Assembly (NCBI RefSeq): GCF_001695855.1
Contig: NZ_MBSS01000012.1
Coordinates: forward strand, 62,001 to 126,000
Reading direction: 5' to 3'
DNA length: 64,000 nt
Source of the DNA: Ensifer sp. LC163
GTDB taxonomy: Bacteria > Pseudomonadota > Alphaproteobacteria > Rhizobiales > Rhizobiaceae
Within the stretch, counting starts at the first letter, position 1. Each line of letters opens with the position of its first letter. A model generated the notes under the pieces. That model was not told the origin of the DNA. It searched no databases and worked only from the letters and a program-made list of their open reading frames with translations. The position numbers were made by a program, and so were the translations under genes. Shown here one piece after another: positions 18,852-28,845 of the stretch.

Positions 18852-21800
18852 TCATAGTCTGTGGATAGTCACTTCCGGACACGCCGTTCGGGCAATATCG
18901 CACAGGTGCCCATGGTGCGTCAGGTAGATCACCTGCCCGACGCGGGCCATATCCGCCATCAGCTCGAAGGCGCGACCGGCGCGACCGTCGTCAAACGTCT
19001 CCATGATATCGTCGGCGATGAAGGGCAAGGTTTCCCGCGCCGCAGCAACCTCGTGATAGCCCGCGATCCTGAGCGACAGATAGAGCTGGAAGCGCGTCCC
19101 CTTGGAAAGATCGCGCGCCAGCTTGGAGCCACCTGCCGCGGCGTTGGCAATCAGGAACTCCTGACCCTTGTCGGCCTGCGCCGACAGGCTGGAATATTCT
19201 CCGCCGCTGATGCGGCTGAAAGTCTCCGATGCGCGCCGCATCATGGCACTGCGATGGCGCTCGCGAAAAAGCCGGAGCGCCTGCTCGGCGGCGATGACGC
19301 CGGCCTTCAGCTTGAGATAGCCGAGCGCCTTGGCCTCGATCTCCAGAAGCAGCGTGCGGCGGCGCTGGTCGAGCGCTGCAACGGTGTCGTCGCCGGCGAT
19401 ATTGGCGAGTGCTGCTTCCTTCGTCCGCACATCCGCATGCAATTCGCTGACATCGCGGTCGCTCTCTTCAAGGAGCGCCTCGACGCGAGCCAGCTCCAGC
19501 CGCACCGTTTCGTCATCAAGCGTAGCCAGCAACGCCTCGGCGTCTTCGCTGCCGGCGACACCGAGGCGGGACGCGAGATCAGCCTCCGATTCGGCGATGC
19601 GCTGGCGCAGCCGCTCCTGTTCGCGGGCAGCGTCGAGCCGCAACCCCGCTTCGTCCAATGTCTCGCAGTTGAAGAAATCGAGCACGAGACGTTTGCGAGC
19701 GGTGTGGAGATCCTGCTCGGCAGCGATGGTGCGTTTCTCCTCTTCAACGCGGAGAAGTTCCGCCAACAGCGCCGCGCGCCGATCCTCTTGTTTCTCCGCG
19801 TCGGCGACACGCGCCCTCATGGCCGCAAAGGTCGCAAGCGTGTCTTCGATGCCCGGCATACCAGCAAGGTCTGCGACCGCCGTCTCAAAGGCCACCTGGT
19901 CCTTGCGCATGCCGGCGACGCGGTGATCGAGATCGGCCTTGCGCTGGACCAACTTGTCGAGATCCTGCAAGACCGCGAGCATGGGAGCGACCCGATCCGG
20001 CAGAGGCCGCTCCTGCCTGTCGGCAAGCCAGGTGGCTGAGAGCGGATCGTCCCATTGCTCCTGCCAGGAGGACAAGGCGTCCTCGGCTTGCGCCAAGGTC
20101 GACTGCCGCTGCTCCAGCATGTCGCCGGCTCGCCGGACCGCCTCGCGCGCAGCCTTGCCGGCAGAGAAAGCCGCCTGCGCCTGCGCGACAGCATTTTCGG
20201 CAAACGCCAGCAGATCATCAAGCCGCTTGGGCAAACGCTCGATCACACCGATCTCGGCAAGCGATTCCTTGAGAACATCGCGCGCGTCGTTCTCGTCTGC
20301 CTGGGCGCGGGCGAGATCCAGCCGCGTAGAGCGCTGTTGTTCACGAATATCGAGCGCCACAAGCCGCGCTGCAAGCCAGGCCTCCAGTTCCGGCAATTGC
20401 GTAACGTTAGGTAATCCACAGACTGCGGCGGCCGTCGTGACCGCTTTTGCCAATGGGGACGATTCCTCGGCGAGGGAGAGCCGCTGTTTCCGAAGTGCGT
20501 CAAGGCGGGCCCGGCGCTCGGCGATCGACAAAGCGAGCGACCGCATATCCGCGACCTTTGCCGCCTCGGCAAGCCGCAACGCCGCCGCATCGTCGTCCCG
20601 ATTCAGTGCGTCTTCAAAGAGCGCCGCAGTCGTCGTGTCCAACCGAGCCCTGTGTTGCTCCCAGGCGTGCTGCCGGTGCTGGCGAAGCTCAGCGGATGCC
20701 CTGTCGTCAATGGCGCCGCCCGAGGCAACCAGGGCGGCCAGACGCGCCTCCTCGCCGGCCAGTTGCTCGGTCTCGCTGGCGACACGATCGGCAAGGCGCA
20801 GACGCTTTTCGTCCTGTGTTGCAAAATCACGACGCCAGGTCTCGATCGTGCCGGCAGCGGGCACCGGCAGGCCAAGCAGATCATCGGCACTGCCGGAATA
20901 GGGCTTCAAAGCCTCCAGCTTGCAGGCCAGCTCCGCATCCAGGCGCTCGAGCGATTGTCTGGCGGCCCGCAGGCGCAGCCCACAATCGTCCTGCCGCAGG
21001 CGTCGCAGCCGCTCGGCAAGCGCACCCGAATCGACACACGGACCGCCTTCGGCCTTTAGCCGCGCCAACTCGCTGGCCGCCTCCTGCTCCGCACGTTTTG
21101 CCCCATCTGCCTCCTGTCGGGCCGATGCCGCACGCTCCTGCAGCGCGGAATGTTGCCGAGAGAGTTCCTGCAGCCGGGCGTTCGTGGCCGTCGGCAACAG
21201 CAGCGATGCCGGATCCCGGTCGCCGGGCTCGCCGAGCCTGATAAGGCAGGCGGCAATCTCCGTTTTCGTCCGCGACAGTTCCTCGATCCGTGCAGGCATA
21301 TCGCGCGCCGCCGTGACATAGCGCGCATCGAGCGCCACCTCCTGCAGCGCGTTCAAACGCTCCATCAGAATGAGTGCCGCCTCGTCACGCGGCAGGTCCT
21401 CAAGCTCCTCCTGCCGACGCCGGGTTTCGTCATCGAGCTGACGAAGCTTCGTTGCGATCTCGACGTCACGCCGACGCAGTGCCGGCAATTCCGTTGCCCA
21501 CTCGGCAGGAGCAAGCGGCAAGGTAGGCGTCCTGGCCAGATCGGCGCGCAAGCCACAAAGGCGACGGAAGAGCGGCAAGGCATCGATCTGTGCCTTTAGC
21601 CGATCACGCTCCACCCGCAGCTCGACACGCCGAGCCATGGCCGCGTCGTGGCGCTCGCGGGCGGCAAACAGCGTCTTGCGCAGCGACGCATATTCGCGAG
21701 CATTGACGTCCAACCCGTTGCGCTCGACTTTCAGCGCGTCGAGTTCGGCCTTCAGCTCCGAAAGCTGATGCTTGCGTGCCTGGGGCCGGTAGAAGGCATC

Positions 21801-22313
21801 CGCCTCGGCGCGCAGGGTAGACAGGATCGCGGCACTGTCCGGCAGACCCGAACTTGCGGAGAAGAGCAGCGAGCCGAGTTCGCCTTCGCTTTTGAGGATC
21901 GCCTCTCCTCCCTGCTCGATACTGTCATCGTCGAGCGAGAACATCATGCGATAGGTCGCGCGGTCGATCGAGCCGAGCGAGGCGGAAAACAGATTGTCCG
22001 GTAGTGGCTGGTCGTCGGCGCCCACCAGCGTATTGGTCTTGCGTTTTATCCGGAAGGCCTGGTGGGTGCGGCCGGCGGCCTCGATCGTGCCGCCGACCCG
22101 CATGGTCTGGTATGGGTGCAGAAAACCGTACGAGCTGTAGTGCTCGATGCCGAAGAGCAGGTCGAGGAAGCCGGAAAACAGCGTCGACTTGCCGGCCTCG
22201 TTCGGACCGTAGACGATATGCAGGTCGGGCCTGCCCGCTGTCGCCGGGCCGAAGTCGAGGCGGCGCTCGGTAAACTTGCCGTACCGCACCAGGTCGAGTT
22301 CGCGCAGCCGCAT
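18852..22313 (-). CDS. SbcC/Rad50-like ATPase, YhaN family
   Basis: A 1153-residue AAA ATPase of the SMC/Rad50 superfamily. The N-terminal half-domain has the Walker A GPNEAGKST near residue 36. A very long middle region rich in Glu, Arg, Leu and Ala is predicted to form antiparallel coiled coils. The C-terminal half-domain holds the signature-like LSKGTRFQLYLSLRIAG, the Walker B FIADDIMETFDD and the H-loop YLTHH. It lacks an obvious CxxC zinc hook, as in the YhaN group. Its start overlaps the stop of the upstream phosphoesterase gene (ATGA), so the two products are almost certainly partners in DNA end or structure processing. Confidence 0.9.
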   Translation of the reverse strand: MRLRELDLVRYGKFTERRLDFGPATAGRPDLHIVYGPNEAGKSTLFSGFLDLLFGIEHYSSYGFLHPYQTMRVGGTIEAAGRTHQAFRIKRKTNTLVGADDQPLPDNLFSASLGSIDRATYRMMFSLDDDSIEQGGEAILKSEGELGSLLFSASSGLPDSAAILSTLRAEADAFYRPQARKHQLSELKAELDALKVERNGLDVNAREYASLRKTLFAARERHDAAMARRVELRVERDRLKAQIDALPLFRRLCGLRADLARTPTLPLAPAEWATELPALRRRDVEIATKLRQLDDETRRRQEELEDLPRDEAALILMERLNALQEVALDARYVTAARDMPARIEELSRTKTEIAACLIRLGEPGDRDPASLLLPTATNARLQELSRQHSALQERAASARQEADGAKRAEQEAASELARLKAEGGPCVDSGALAERLRRLRQDDCGLRLRAARQSLERLDAELACKLEALKPYSGSADDLLGLPVPAAGTIETWRRDFATQDEKRLRLADRVASETEQLAGEEARLAALVASGGAIDDRASAELRQHRQHAWEQHRARLDTTTAALFEDALNRDDDAAALRLAEAAKVADMRSLALSIAERRARLDALRKQRLSLAEESSPLAKAVTTAAAVCGLPNVTQLPELEAWLAARLVALDIREQQRSTRLDLARAQADENDARDVLKESLAEIGVIERLPKRLDDLLAFAENAVAQAQAAFSAGKAAREAVRRAGDMLEQRQSTLAQAEDALSSWQEQWDDPLSATWLADRQERPLPDRVAPMLAVLQDLDKLVQRKADLDHRVAGMRKDQVAFETAVADLAGMPGIEDTLATFAAMRARVADAEKQEDRRAALLAELLRVEEEKRTIAAEQDLHTARKRLVLDFFNCETLDEAGLRLDAAREQERLRQRIAESEADLASRLGVAGSEDAEALLATLDDETVRLELARVEALLEESDRDVSELHADVRTKEAALANIAGDDTVAALDQRRRTLLLEIEAKALGYLKLKAGVIAAEQALRLFRERHRSAMMRRASETFSRISGGEYSSLSAQADKGQEFLIANAAAGGSKLARDLSKGTRFQLYLSLRIAGYHEVAAARETLPFIADDIMETFDDGRAGRAFELMADMARVGQVIYLTHHGHLCDIARTACPEVTIHRL

Positions 22314-23590
22314 CAGCGTGAACCCTCGCCCGCACCGCCATGGAGATGTGCGAGCACCTCTGCCGCGCCGGAAACGCCGGCGTCGAACGCCAGCCTTTCG
22401 ACCGCCACTTCATCCGGCGCCAGAGCCTGGCGCAGGTCCGGCGGCAACTGCTGCAACAACTCCTCGACGGCGGCGCGCACTTCCTGACGAAAACCATGAG
22501 CCGGCAGGACATCGCTGCCGACAAGGGCCGCCAATTCGTCGACCGGATCGGCGATAGCCGTCCCGGTCTCGGCATCCGGACTGCGGCAATCCTGCTCAAT
22601 TTTCTCAACCCAGCAGCCACCGATGCCGGCAGCGACATTGTCGATCTCCGCCTGGAGCAGGTCGGCATCGCGGCGCAGGCGCCAGGCAAGCGGCGTCGCA
22701 CCGGTCAAGGTCAGACGGAGAATTACGTTGTCGGCAGCGGTCGTCTCGCGAGACTGCAGGAAGGCGTTCCTGACCGCATCAAGCATATCACCCCAGTCCG
22801 AAACATCGGTGAGATCAAGGTTCATTCTCTCGAAGGTGGCAAGCCCGATCGCCCGTTCCTCGATCGACAAACGCCCCTCGTCGGTGACCGTCACCAGCGT
22901 CACGCCCTTGGTGCCGGCTTCGTTGATATCGCGCCCCTGCGGCATGCCCGGCATGACGACGAAGGGCTCACTGGCGTGCACCTGGCGCTGATGAACGTGG
23001 CCGAGCGCCCAATAGTCGAACCCGTGCGCCTGGAGATCCGCCACGCTGCAGGGCGCATAGAGGTCATGGCCGGCAGCGCCGGCAAGGCTCGTATGCAGCA
23101 TGCCGATATTGATCGCGTCGGCGGCCGGCGGCTGAAACGACGGCAGCAGGCTTTCCGGTGCATGGGGGCTCGCAAAGCTCATGCCATGAACAAGGACGCC
23201 GCGGCCGCTCTCCAGCGTCTTTGCCAGAACGGCCTTGCTGCGGCCCTTGAAGACATGCACCGACGGCGGCAGCGTCAGCTCGTTCGTCACCTGCGATTGG
23301 GCATCGTGATTGCCGCGGATGATGAAGACACGGATACCGGCCTCGTCGAGCCGGCGCAGCTCGCCCGCGAGAAACAGCGCGGTATTCATCGAGGTCTGGC
23401 TGCCATCATAAAGGTCGCCAGCGACCAGCAGGGCATCGACCTCTTCGGCAAGGCAGAGGTCTACGATCCTGGCAAGCGCTTGCCTCGTTGCGCCGCGCAC
23501 GATTTCGGCGAGATCGGCATTTCTAAGCGCAAGGCTGCGCAGCGGCGAATCAAGATGAAGGTCGGCGGTGTGAACGAAGCGGAAGGGCAT
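22313..23590 (-). CDS. Mre11/SbcD-like metallophosphoesterase, YhaO family
   Basis: A 425-residue calcineurin-fold DNA nuclease homologue. The five metal motifs are visible: HTADLHLDSPL near the N-terminus, GDLYDGSQT, RGNHDAQS, a later VHGMS and GHVHQRQ. The start is the ATG of MPFRFVHTAD; the frame continues 26 codons upstream without family similarity. It is coupled by an ATGA overlap to the YhaN-like ATPase, which is the expected nuclease-ATPase pairing. Transcription is divergent from the chemoreceptor gene. Confidence 0.9.
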   Translation of the reverse strand: MPFRFVHTADLHLDSPLRSLALRNADLAEIVRGATRQALARIVDLCLAEEVDALLVAGDLYDGSQTSMNTALFLAGELRRLDEAGIRVFIIRGNHDAQSQVTNELTLPPSVHVFKGRSKAVLAKTLESGRGVLVHGMSFASPHAPESLLPSFQPPAADAINIGMLHTSLAGAAGHDLYAPCSVADLQAHGFDYWALGHVHQRQVHASEPFVVMPGMPQGRDINEAGTKGVTLVTVTDEGRLSIEERAIGLATFERMNLDLTDVSDWGDMLDAVRNAFLQSRETTAADNVILRLTLTGATPLAWRLRRDADLLQAEIDNVAAGIGGCWVEKIEQDCRSPDAETGTAIADPVDELAALVGSDVLPAHGFRQEVRAAVEELLQQLPPDLRQALAPDEVAVERLAFDAGVSGAAEVLAHLHGGAGEGSR

Positions 23591-23967
23591 GGCCGACCAT
23601 GGCCCGCGAAAGCAGCACCCGTCAATGCGCCGGACACCGTCATCCACGCGAACGCGCCTGTCGCTCACCGTTATTTCAGGCCGCCCAAGTAAAGACAGTT
23701 CTAAATACGTGCGGGCTGCAGTTTCGACATGAAACGCCCGCCGGAAAATGTGCGCACGCCTATGTGCAAATATCAGATTATACTCACTTTAATCGATTAG
23801 CGCTTTTGTAATAACTTGTTGGCTAGGTTTCGCGCGGCTGCATTTTGCGTGCGGCCAAGCACAGGAATGACTCCCTGCTTCGGCATCCGCTCCGTCATGA
23901 CGATCCAGAGCCGGAACGACTTATTCATGCACAAGCTTTTACGGACGCCGTTCCTCCGGAGTTATTC
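23591..23967. other. Divergent intergenic region between the YhaO-like gene and the chemoreceptor
   Basis: About 377 bp without a convincing gene. The stretch 23760-23820 is clearly more AT-rich than its surroundings and probably holds promoters for one or both divergent units. I could not assign a specific sigma-factor site. Confidence 0.5.
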
Positions 23968-25806
23968 ATGTCGCGCCTAAAGATATCACACACCCTCATT
24001 GCCCTCTTCCTGATGGTTGGCCTCATCGTCGCCGTGCTGGCGGTCGCTTCGCTTGGCGGCATCAAGATGATGAACGAACGCAACAACGAGATCGCCACGA
24101 CCTGGCTGCCACGCGTCTCGCTCTCACGTGCGCTTGAAACCCAGCTTTCGGACACGCGCATGTCGTTTGCCCGGCACCTGATCTCGCTAACGCCCTTCGA
24201 GAAGAAGGCGGCCGAGAAGGTCATCGGCGAAACCGTGGATGGCTTCAACAAGCTTTCGGATGAATATGCCGCACTGATGGTCAGCGACGCCGACAGGGCA
24301 GCGCTCGAAAAGGTCAAGAGCGCCTACGAGGCCTATCTCTCGGTTTCCGCCGGCATGGTCAAGCTCTCCAACAATCTCGAAAACATGAAGGCGCAGAGCG
24401 TGTTCAAGGTCGAGATGCGCGAGACGGAACAGCTGGTCGACCAGGCGATCAAGGAAATGCGCGCGCTTAACCTTGCGGGTGCCGATGCTGCCGTTGCGGC
24501 CAGCTCCGCCACGCACGACCAGATTCGCACGATCGAAATCGCTGTCATCGCGGTTGCGGCCCTCATCGTGCTCGGCGCCATTCTTTATGCGATCCGCGGC
24601 ATCGCCCGTCCGATCCAGATCATCACCCGGTCGATGGCAGGTCTCGCAAATGGCGATACCGCCACCGCCATTCCCTATGGCGTGCGCAAGGATGAGATCG
24701 GCGAGATGGCGCGCGCCGTCGAGGTCTTCCGCCAGGCAGCGATCTCCAATCTGCAGCTCGAGGAAGACGCCAAGGTACAGCGCGCTCAGGCAGAGGCCGA
24801 GCGCCGGCGCGTGACCGAAGAGGCCGAAGCCGCCGCACAGCTGCGTCTGCAGGAAGCAACCGCGGGCCTTGCAACCGGTCTTCGCCGTCTGGCAGCCGGC
24901 GACCTTGCCTTCCAGCTCAACGAACCTTTCGCGCCGGACTTCGAACAGCTGCGTCACGACCTCAACCAGGCCGTTGCCCAGCTGGCCGATACGCTGGCTG
25001 CCGTCTCCTCCAGCTCCGGCAGTATCGACAGCGGCGCACGCGAAGTCAGCCAGAGCGCCGACGATCTGTCGCGCCGCACCGAACAGCAGGCCGCGTCGCT
25101 CGAAGAAACGGCCGCCGCACTCGACCAGATCACGGTCAATGTCGGAAGCTCGTCCAAACGCACCAATGAAGCCCGCGCCGTCGCCAGCCAGGCAAACGAA
25201 AGCGCACACAAGTCCGGCGCCATCGTTTCCGGCGCAATCGACGCCATGGGCCGCATCGAGCATTCGTCGAGCCAGATCTCCAACATCATCGGCGTCATCG
25301 ACGAAATCGCCTTCCAGACCAACCTGCTGGCGCTCAATGCCGGCGTGGAAGCCGCTCGCGCCGGTGATGCTGGCAAGGGCTTTGCCGTCGTTGCCCAGGA
25401 AGTGCGCGAACTGGCACAGCGCTCGGCCAATGCCGCCAAGGAGATCAAGGACCTGATCCGCAATTCGGCCGTCGAAGTGCAGAGCGGCGTCAAGCTCGTC
25501 CGCGAAACCGGCGAGGCTCTGCGCACGATCGAAGGCTTCATCGTGACGATCAACCAGCACATGGATGCGATTGCGGTGTCGGCGCAGGAACAGTCCGCCG
25601 GGCTTTCCGAGGTCAACACCGCCGTCAACCAGATGGACCAGGTGACCCAGCAGAACGCCGCGATGGTCGAAGAGGCGAACGCCGCAAGCGCGACGCTGGC
25701 GCAGGAGGCCGGTCGTCTGCGCGAGCTTATCGCCCGCTTCACCCTGGCCGAGGCTTCGGGCTACGGCTACGCGCCTTCGGCCGGCTCATCGCGCTGGGCG
25801 GCATAG
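23968..25806 (+). CDS. Methyl-accepting chemotaxis protein
   Basis: A 612-residue transmembrane chemoreceptor. A first membrane helix near residues 10-33 is followed by a periplasmic four-helix-bundle sensor of about 155 residues. A second membrane helix (IAVIAVAALIVLGAILYAI) leads to a HAMP domain (RPIQIITRSMAGLANGD) and a long cytoplasmic signalling domain. The conserved hairpin tip IDEIAFQTNLLALNAGVEAA and FAVVAQEVRELAQRSA are intact. There is no C-terminal CheR-binding pentapeptide (the protein ends SSRWAA). The ATG at 23968 has a GGAG Shine-Dalgarno. The ligand is unknown. Confidence 0.93.
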   Translation: MSRLKISHTLIALFLMVGLIVAVLAVASLGGIKMMNERNNEIATTWLPRVSLSRALETQLSDTRMSFARHLISLTPFEKKAAEKVIGETVDGFNKLSDEYAALMVSDADRAALEKVKSAYEAYLSVSAGMVKLSNNLENMKAQSVFKVEMRETEQLVDQAIKEMRALNLAGADAAVAASSATHDQIRTIEIAVIAVAALIVLGAILYAIRGIARPIQIITRSMAGLANGDTATAIPYGVRKDEIGEMARAVEVFRQAAISNLQLEEDAKVQRAQAEAERRRVTEEAEAAAQLRLQEATAGLATGLRRLAAGDLAFQLNEPFAPDFEQLRHDLNQAVAQLADTLAAVSSSSGSIDSGAREVSQSADDLSRRTEQQAASLEETAAALDQITVNVGSSSKRTNEARAVASQANESAHKSGAIVSGAIDAMGRIEHSSSQISNIIGVIDEIAFQTNLLALNAGVEAARAGDAGKGFAVVAQEVRELAQRSANAAKEIKDLIRNSAVEVQSGVKLVRETGEALRTIEGFIVTINQHMDAIAVSAQEQSAGLSEVNTAVNQMDQVTQQNAAMVEEANAASATLAQEAGRLRELIARFTLAEASGYGYAPSAGSSRWAA

Positions 25807-25838
25807 TCCGAACGGGCGAAATTCTTGAGCGTACAAGT

Positions 25839-25870
25839 GAAACGGCCTGCGGAAACGCGGGCCGTTTCTT
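25839..25870 (+). terminator. Terminator after the chemoreceptor gene
   Basis: GAAACGGCC (25839-25847) pairs with GGCCGTTTC (25860-25868), with an inner GCG/CGC around a GAAA loop and a short T run after. It lies about 33 bp after the stop codon. Confidence 0.75.
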
Positions 25871-25941
25871 AGCTGTGGAGGTAGTTCCCGTGAAATTGCA
25901 GAGGTTTTAGTCGACAAATGTAGCAATTGTAACTATCAATA

Positions 25942-26463
25942 ATGTTGCTGCCATTTGACATGGCACCTCATAATTTTCCAACGATGATCATGAAGAAGAC
26001 ATTCGAAGTTTCTGACAGGCTGTTTGAGCTTTATCACCGCGTCCACCGGCTGGTGAACGAGTCGATGACCGAGGAAGGCGTTTCGCTGGCGCGAAGCAAG
26101 TTCCTGTTCTTCCTGAGCAAGCTCGGTCCCTGTCGTTCGACGGATATCGCCTGTGCCCTGAACTTCGCGCCACGCACGGTCACCGAAGCGATCGACGGCC
26201 TCGAGCGCGATCGTCTCGTCATGCGCAAACCGGACCCCGAGGACCGTCGCGCCAAGATCGTCTCAATCACCGACACCGGGCGCGTCATTCTGGAAGCAGC
26301 CGAACATCCGCGCAAACAGCTGATCGAGGAAATCTTCTCGGCGCTCGACGACAAGGAACTCGACCAGCTCTTCGATATCGTCGGCAAACTCGTGGACAAG
26401 ACCGACGAGATCCGCAAGCGCAAGGACGAGGCCGAAGCGGCCGAGATCGCGGTCGTTCGCTAA
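25942..26463 (+). CDS. MarR-family transcriptional regulator
   Basis: Up to 173 residues. A winged helix-turn-helix is evident: FFLSKLGPCRSTDIACALNF, then the recognition helix RTVTEAIDGLERDRLV, and the wing RKPDPEDRRAKIVSITDTG. A C-terminal acidic helix (EIRKRKDEAEAAEIA) extends beyond the usual fold. The true start is uncertain: in-frame ATGs also occur at codons 7, 15 and 17, and none has a strong Shine-Dalgarno. The region upstream (25919-25945) is AT-rich with CAATTG at its centre and could be an autoregulatory operator. The target genes are unknown. Confidence 0.88.
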   Translation: MLLPFDMAPHNFPTMIMKKTFEVSDRLFELYHRVHRLVNESMTEEGVSLARSKFLFFLSKLGPCRSTDIACALNFAPRTVTEAIDGLERDRLVMRKPDPEDRRAKIVSITDTGRVILEAAEHPRKQLIEEIFSALDDKELDQLFDIVGKLVDKTDEIRKRKDEAEAAEIAVVR

Positions 26464-26500
26464 AGATTGCTCAGTCAATTACCGATAGCTGAAACAGAAA

Positions 26501-26537
26501 GAGGCCGGGACGTCATGTCCCGGCCTCTGCCGTTTTT
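26501..26537 (+). terminator. Strong terminator after the marR gene
   Basis: An 11-bp perfect stem, GAGGCCGGGAC (26501-26511) with GTCCCGGCCTC (26517-26527), a 5-nt loop and a T run (CGTTTTT). It lies between the marR stop and the end of the convergent esterase gene and may serve both directions. Confidence 0.9.
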
Positions 26538-26552
26538 CCCCTGGCCCGACGC

Positions 26553-28748
26553 TTACATCGCGTCGATGGCACCGATGGAGAAGAACAGCGTTTCGCCGGA
26601 AGAATCATCGACACCGTCGTTGTCGGTGACGACATAGCCGTTGCCGGCGGCATCGACGGTAAGGCCTTCGACCTTATCGACGACGTAACCGTTCAAAGCC
26701 TTCAGATCGGGAACGAGGTCGCGAACCTCTTCCTTCTTGACGACGGGGAGCTCGCTGCCGAGGGCTGCCGGCTTCAGGTCGGCAAGCGCGACACGGTAGA
26801 GCTTCTTCAGCTTGGCGGCCTGGCCGATCAGGTTGTCGCGTTCGATGATGTAGGCATAGTCGCCGTGGACCGAGATTTCGGACAGACCGACCCAACCGCC
26901 GTCCGCCTTTTCGAGCGGATAGCGGACCGCACCCCATTCCTCGCTCGACGGCTTGTAGGAGACGAGCTTGACGAAGCCCTTCTCGTCATCCTTCCATTCG
27001 CGCTGAACGGCCATCCAGAGCACCTGGTCGTCGCCTTCGCCGACGACTGTTACGCCTTCAAAGCCGAAGCGGGTCTCGCCGGCCCGCAGAGCTTCAGGCA
27101 GGGCGATCTCCTTTTTGATCTCGCCCTTCTTGTTCACGCGCAGCAGCGCGTGGCTGTAGAGCTTGTCGGAGTTACCCTCCGAAGCGAGCCAGAAGCCCCC
27201 TTCCCCATCATTGGCTACGCCTTCGATGTCGAGCTTCTGTGCCGGTGAGCCATCGCGGGTAATGCGAAGCGTTTCGGTGATCAGCGCCGGCTTCTGGGTC
27301 GCGTCGATGGTGAAGATCGTCGGCTGCGACGAATGGACTGAATCGTTGACGGCGCGCAGAAAACCGGGCTTGTCGGCAACCGCTGCCAGGCCGGAAAGCG
27401 CTCCGAACCCGACAGGCAGACCATCCTTGTCGGCCGAGCGGATCTGCGGATAGGCAGCTTCGCCTTCGCCGCGTTCGTAGATCATCACATGCGAGCGGGC
27501 ACCGCCGTCTTCACCGAGATCGACTTCGTTGGCGGTGGCAAGCAGATTGCGGGACGGGATCGCGACAGCACCTTCCGGCGAAATGCCTGATGGCAGCAAT
27601 TGCAGCAGTTCCGGCTCGGCGCCGGTGTCCTTGTAAACGCCGACGACAGATGCGCGTTCAGCAAGCACGAAGAACAGATTGTCGTCGCCGAACTTGGCGG
27701 CCTCGAGGCCCTCCGGCTCGACACCCTTGGCCGACGAGCGCTTCTCCGGATAATGGCCGATCGACGCGATCGCGTGCTCGAAGCTCGCGCCCGATTCGAA
27801 CAGGACCTTACCGGCCGTGTCGAAGATCGTGAAGCCGCGCGAACCACCCTCATAGTCACCTTCGTTGGCAACGACGATGCGATCGTCGTCAAGCCACTTG
27901 ACGGCGTCAGGTTCGCGCTTGCGGCCCGACTGCTCGTCCTTGAAGGCGATAGCACCGTCGCGCTTGGTGTCGATGTCCTTGAGGTCGGCTGCGCCGGCGG
28001 AGAAATGCGTCTTTACCGCCGCGGACTTGGCGTCGATGATGACGATGTGGTTGTTTTCCTGCAGCGTCAGCGCGATCTCGTCCTTGCCGTTGAAGGAGAC
28101 GAATTCCGGCTCTGGATCGTCGCCAGCAATTTCGGCAAGACCCGTCAGAGTCACGTGCTTGATCGTCGCGCAATCGGCAACGCCGTCCTTCAGAGACAGG
28201 ATCACCAGATCGCCGGCAGGCATCTGCGGGATCTTGCCGTCGTTGACCTCTTCATCACGCTCATTTTCGATGGCGATCGCGGTAAGCGTGCGGTCCTTGT
28301 TGACAGCGACGGAGTCCGGCTGACCGCCGAGATCACAGGTCGCCTCGACCTTCTTCGAGGCAACGTCGACGGTGGCGAGGAAGCCGGAAGGCTTTGTGAA
28401 GCTTTCGCGCGTATTGACCGCGACCAGCGCCTTGGCACCGGCGACAGTCACCGATGTCGGCTCTCCCTCGAACGAAACAGTGCCGGCGGCCTTCGGCGCC
28501 TTGGCCTCGGTGATGTCGATGAGGCCGATGCGCTTCCCCGGGCTATCGGAATAAATCAGCGTGTTGCCGTCTTCGGTTGCGGCGATGATTTCCGCGGATG
28601 TCGCTTCCTTGCGGGCATCACCCTCGGGCAGGTTGTCGGCAACGGCGAAGGACGCAATACGATTGAACACCGGTTCGGCGGCAGCCGGAAAAGCAACGGA
28701 CGCGAGAAGCATGGCGGCGAGCGCTGTTCTGCATGATGAAATGGTCAT
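26553..28748 (-). CDS. Secreted phytase-like esterase / beta-propeller protein
   Basis: A 731-residue exported protein. It has a typical signal peptide (MTISSCRTALAAMLLASVAF, cleavage near AAAEP). The N-terminal half has repeated strands of the YVTN/beta-propeller type. The C-terminal half, from about residue 430 (GLSGLAAVADKPGFLRAVND) onward with DIEGVANDGEGGFWLASEGN, matches the esterase-like activity of phytase domain (Pfam PF13449). The ATG at 28748 is chosen because a GGGGGA Shine-Dalgarno lies just before it. The substrate is not evident; a phosphoester or organic phosphate is a family-level guess only. Confidence 0.85.
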   Translation of the reverse strand: MTISSCRTALAAMLLASVAFPAAAEPVFNRIASFAVADNLPEGDARKEATSAEIIAATEDGNTLIYSDSPGKRIGLIDITEAKAPKAAGTVSFEGEPTSVTVAGAKALVAVNTRESFTKPSGFLATVDVASKKVEATCDLGGQPDSVAVNKDRTLTAIAIENERDEEVNDGKIPQMPAGDLVILSLKDGVADCATIKHVTLTGLAEIAGDDPEPEFVSFNGKDEIALTLQENNHIVIIDAKSAAVKTHFSAGAADLKDIDTKRDGAIAFKDEQSGRKREPDAVKWLDDDRIVVANEGDYEGGSRGFTIFDTAGKVLFESGASFEHAIASIGHYPEKRSSAKGVEPEGLEAAKFGDDNLFFVLAERASVVGVYKDTGAEPELLQLLPSGISPEGAVAIPSRNLLATANEVDLGEDGGARSHVMIYERGEGEAAYPQIRSADKDGLPVGFGALSGLAAVADKPGFLRAVNDSVHSSQPTIFTIDATQKPALITETLRITRDGSPAQKLDIEGVANDGEGGFWLASEGNSDKLYSHALLRVNKKGEIKKEIALPEALRAGETRFGFEGVTVVGEGDDQVLWMAVQREWKDDEKGFVKLVSYKPSSEEWGAVRYPLEKADGGWVGLSEISVHGDYAYIIERDNLIGQAAKLKKLYRVALADLKPAALGSELPVVKKEEVRDLVPDLKALNGYVVDKVEGLTVDAAGNGYVVTDNDGVDDSSGETLFFSIGAIDAM

Positions 28749-28845
28749 GAAATCCCCCATATCGAATATTCAAAAACAAGGGGGTTCTGCGGGATGGCGA
28801 TGACAGGCGCATGACAACCCCGCGCCTTTGTTGTGCAGCGTTGCG

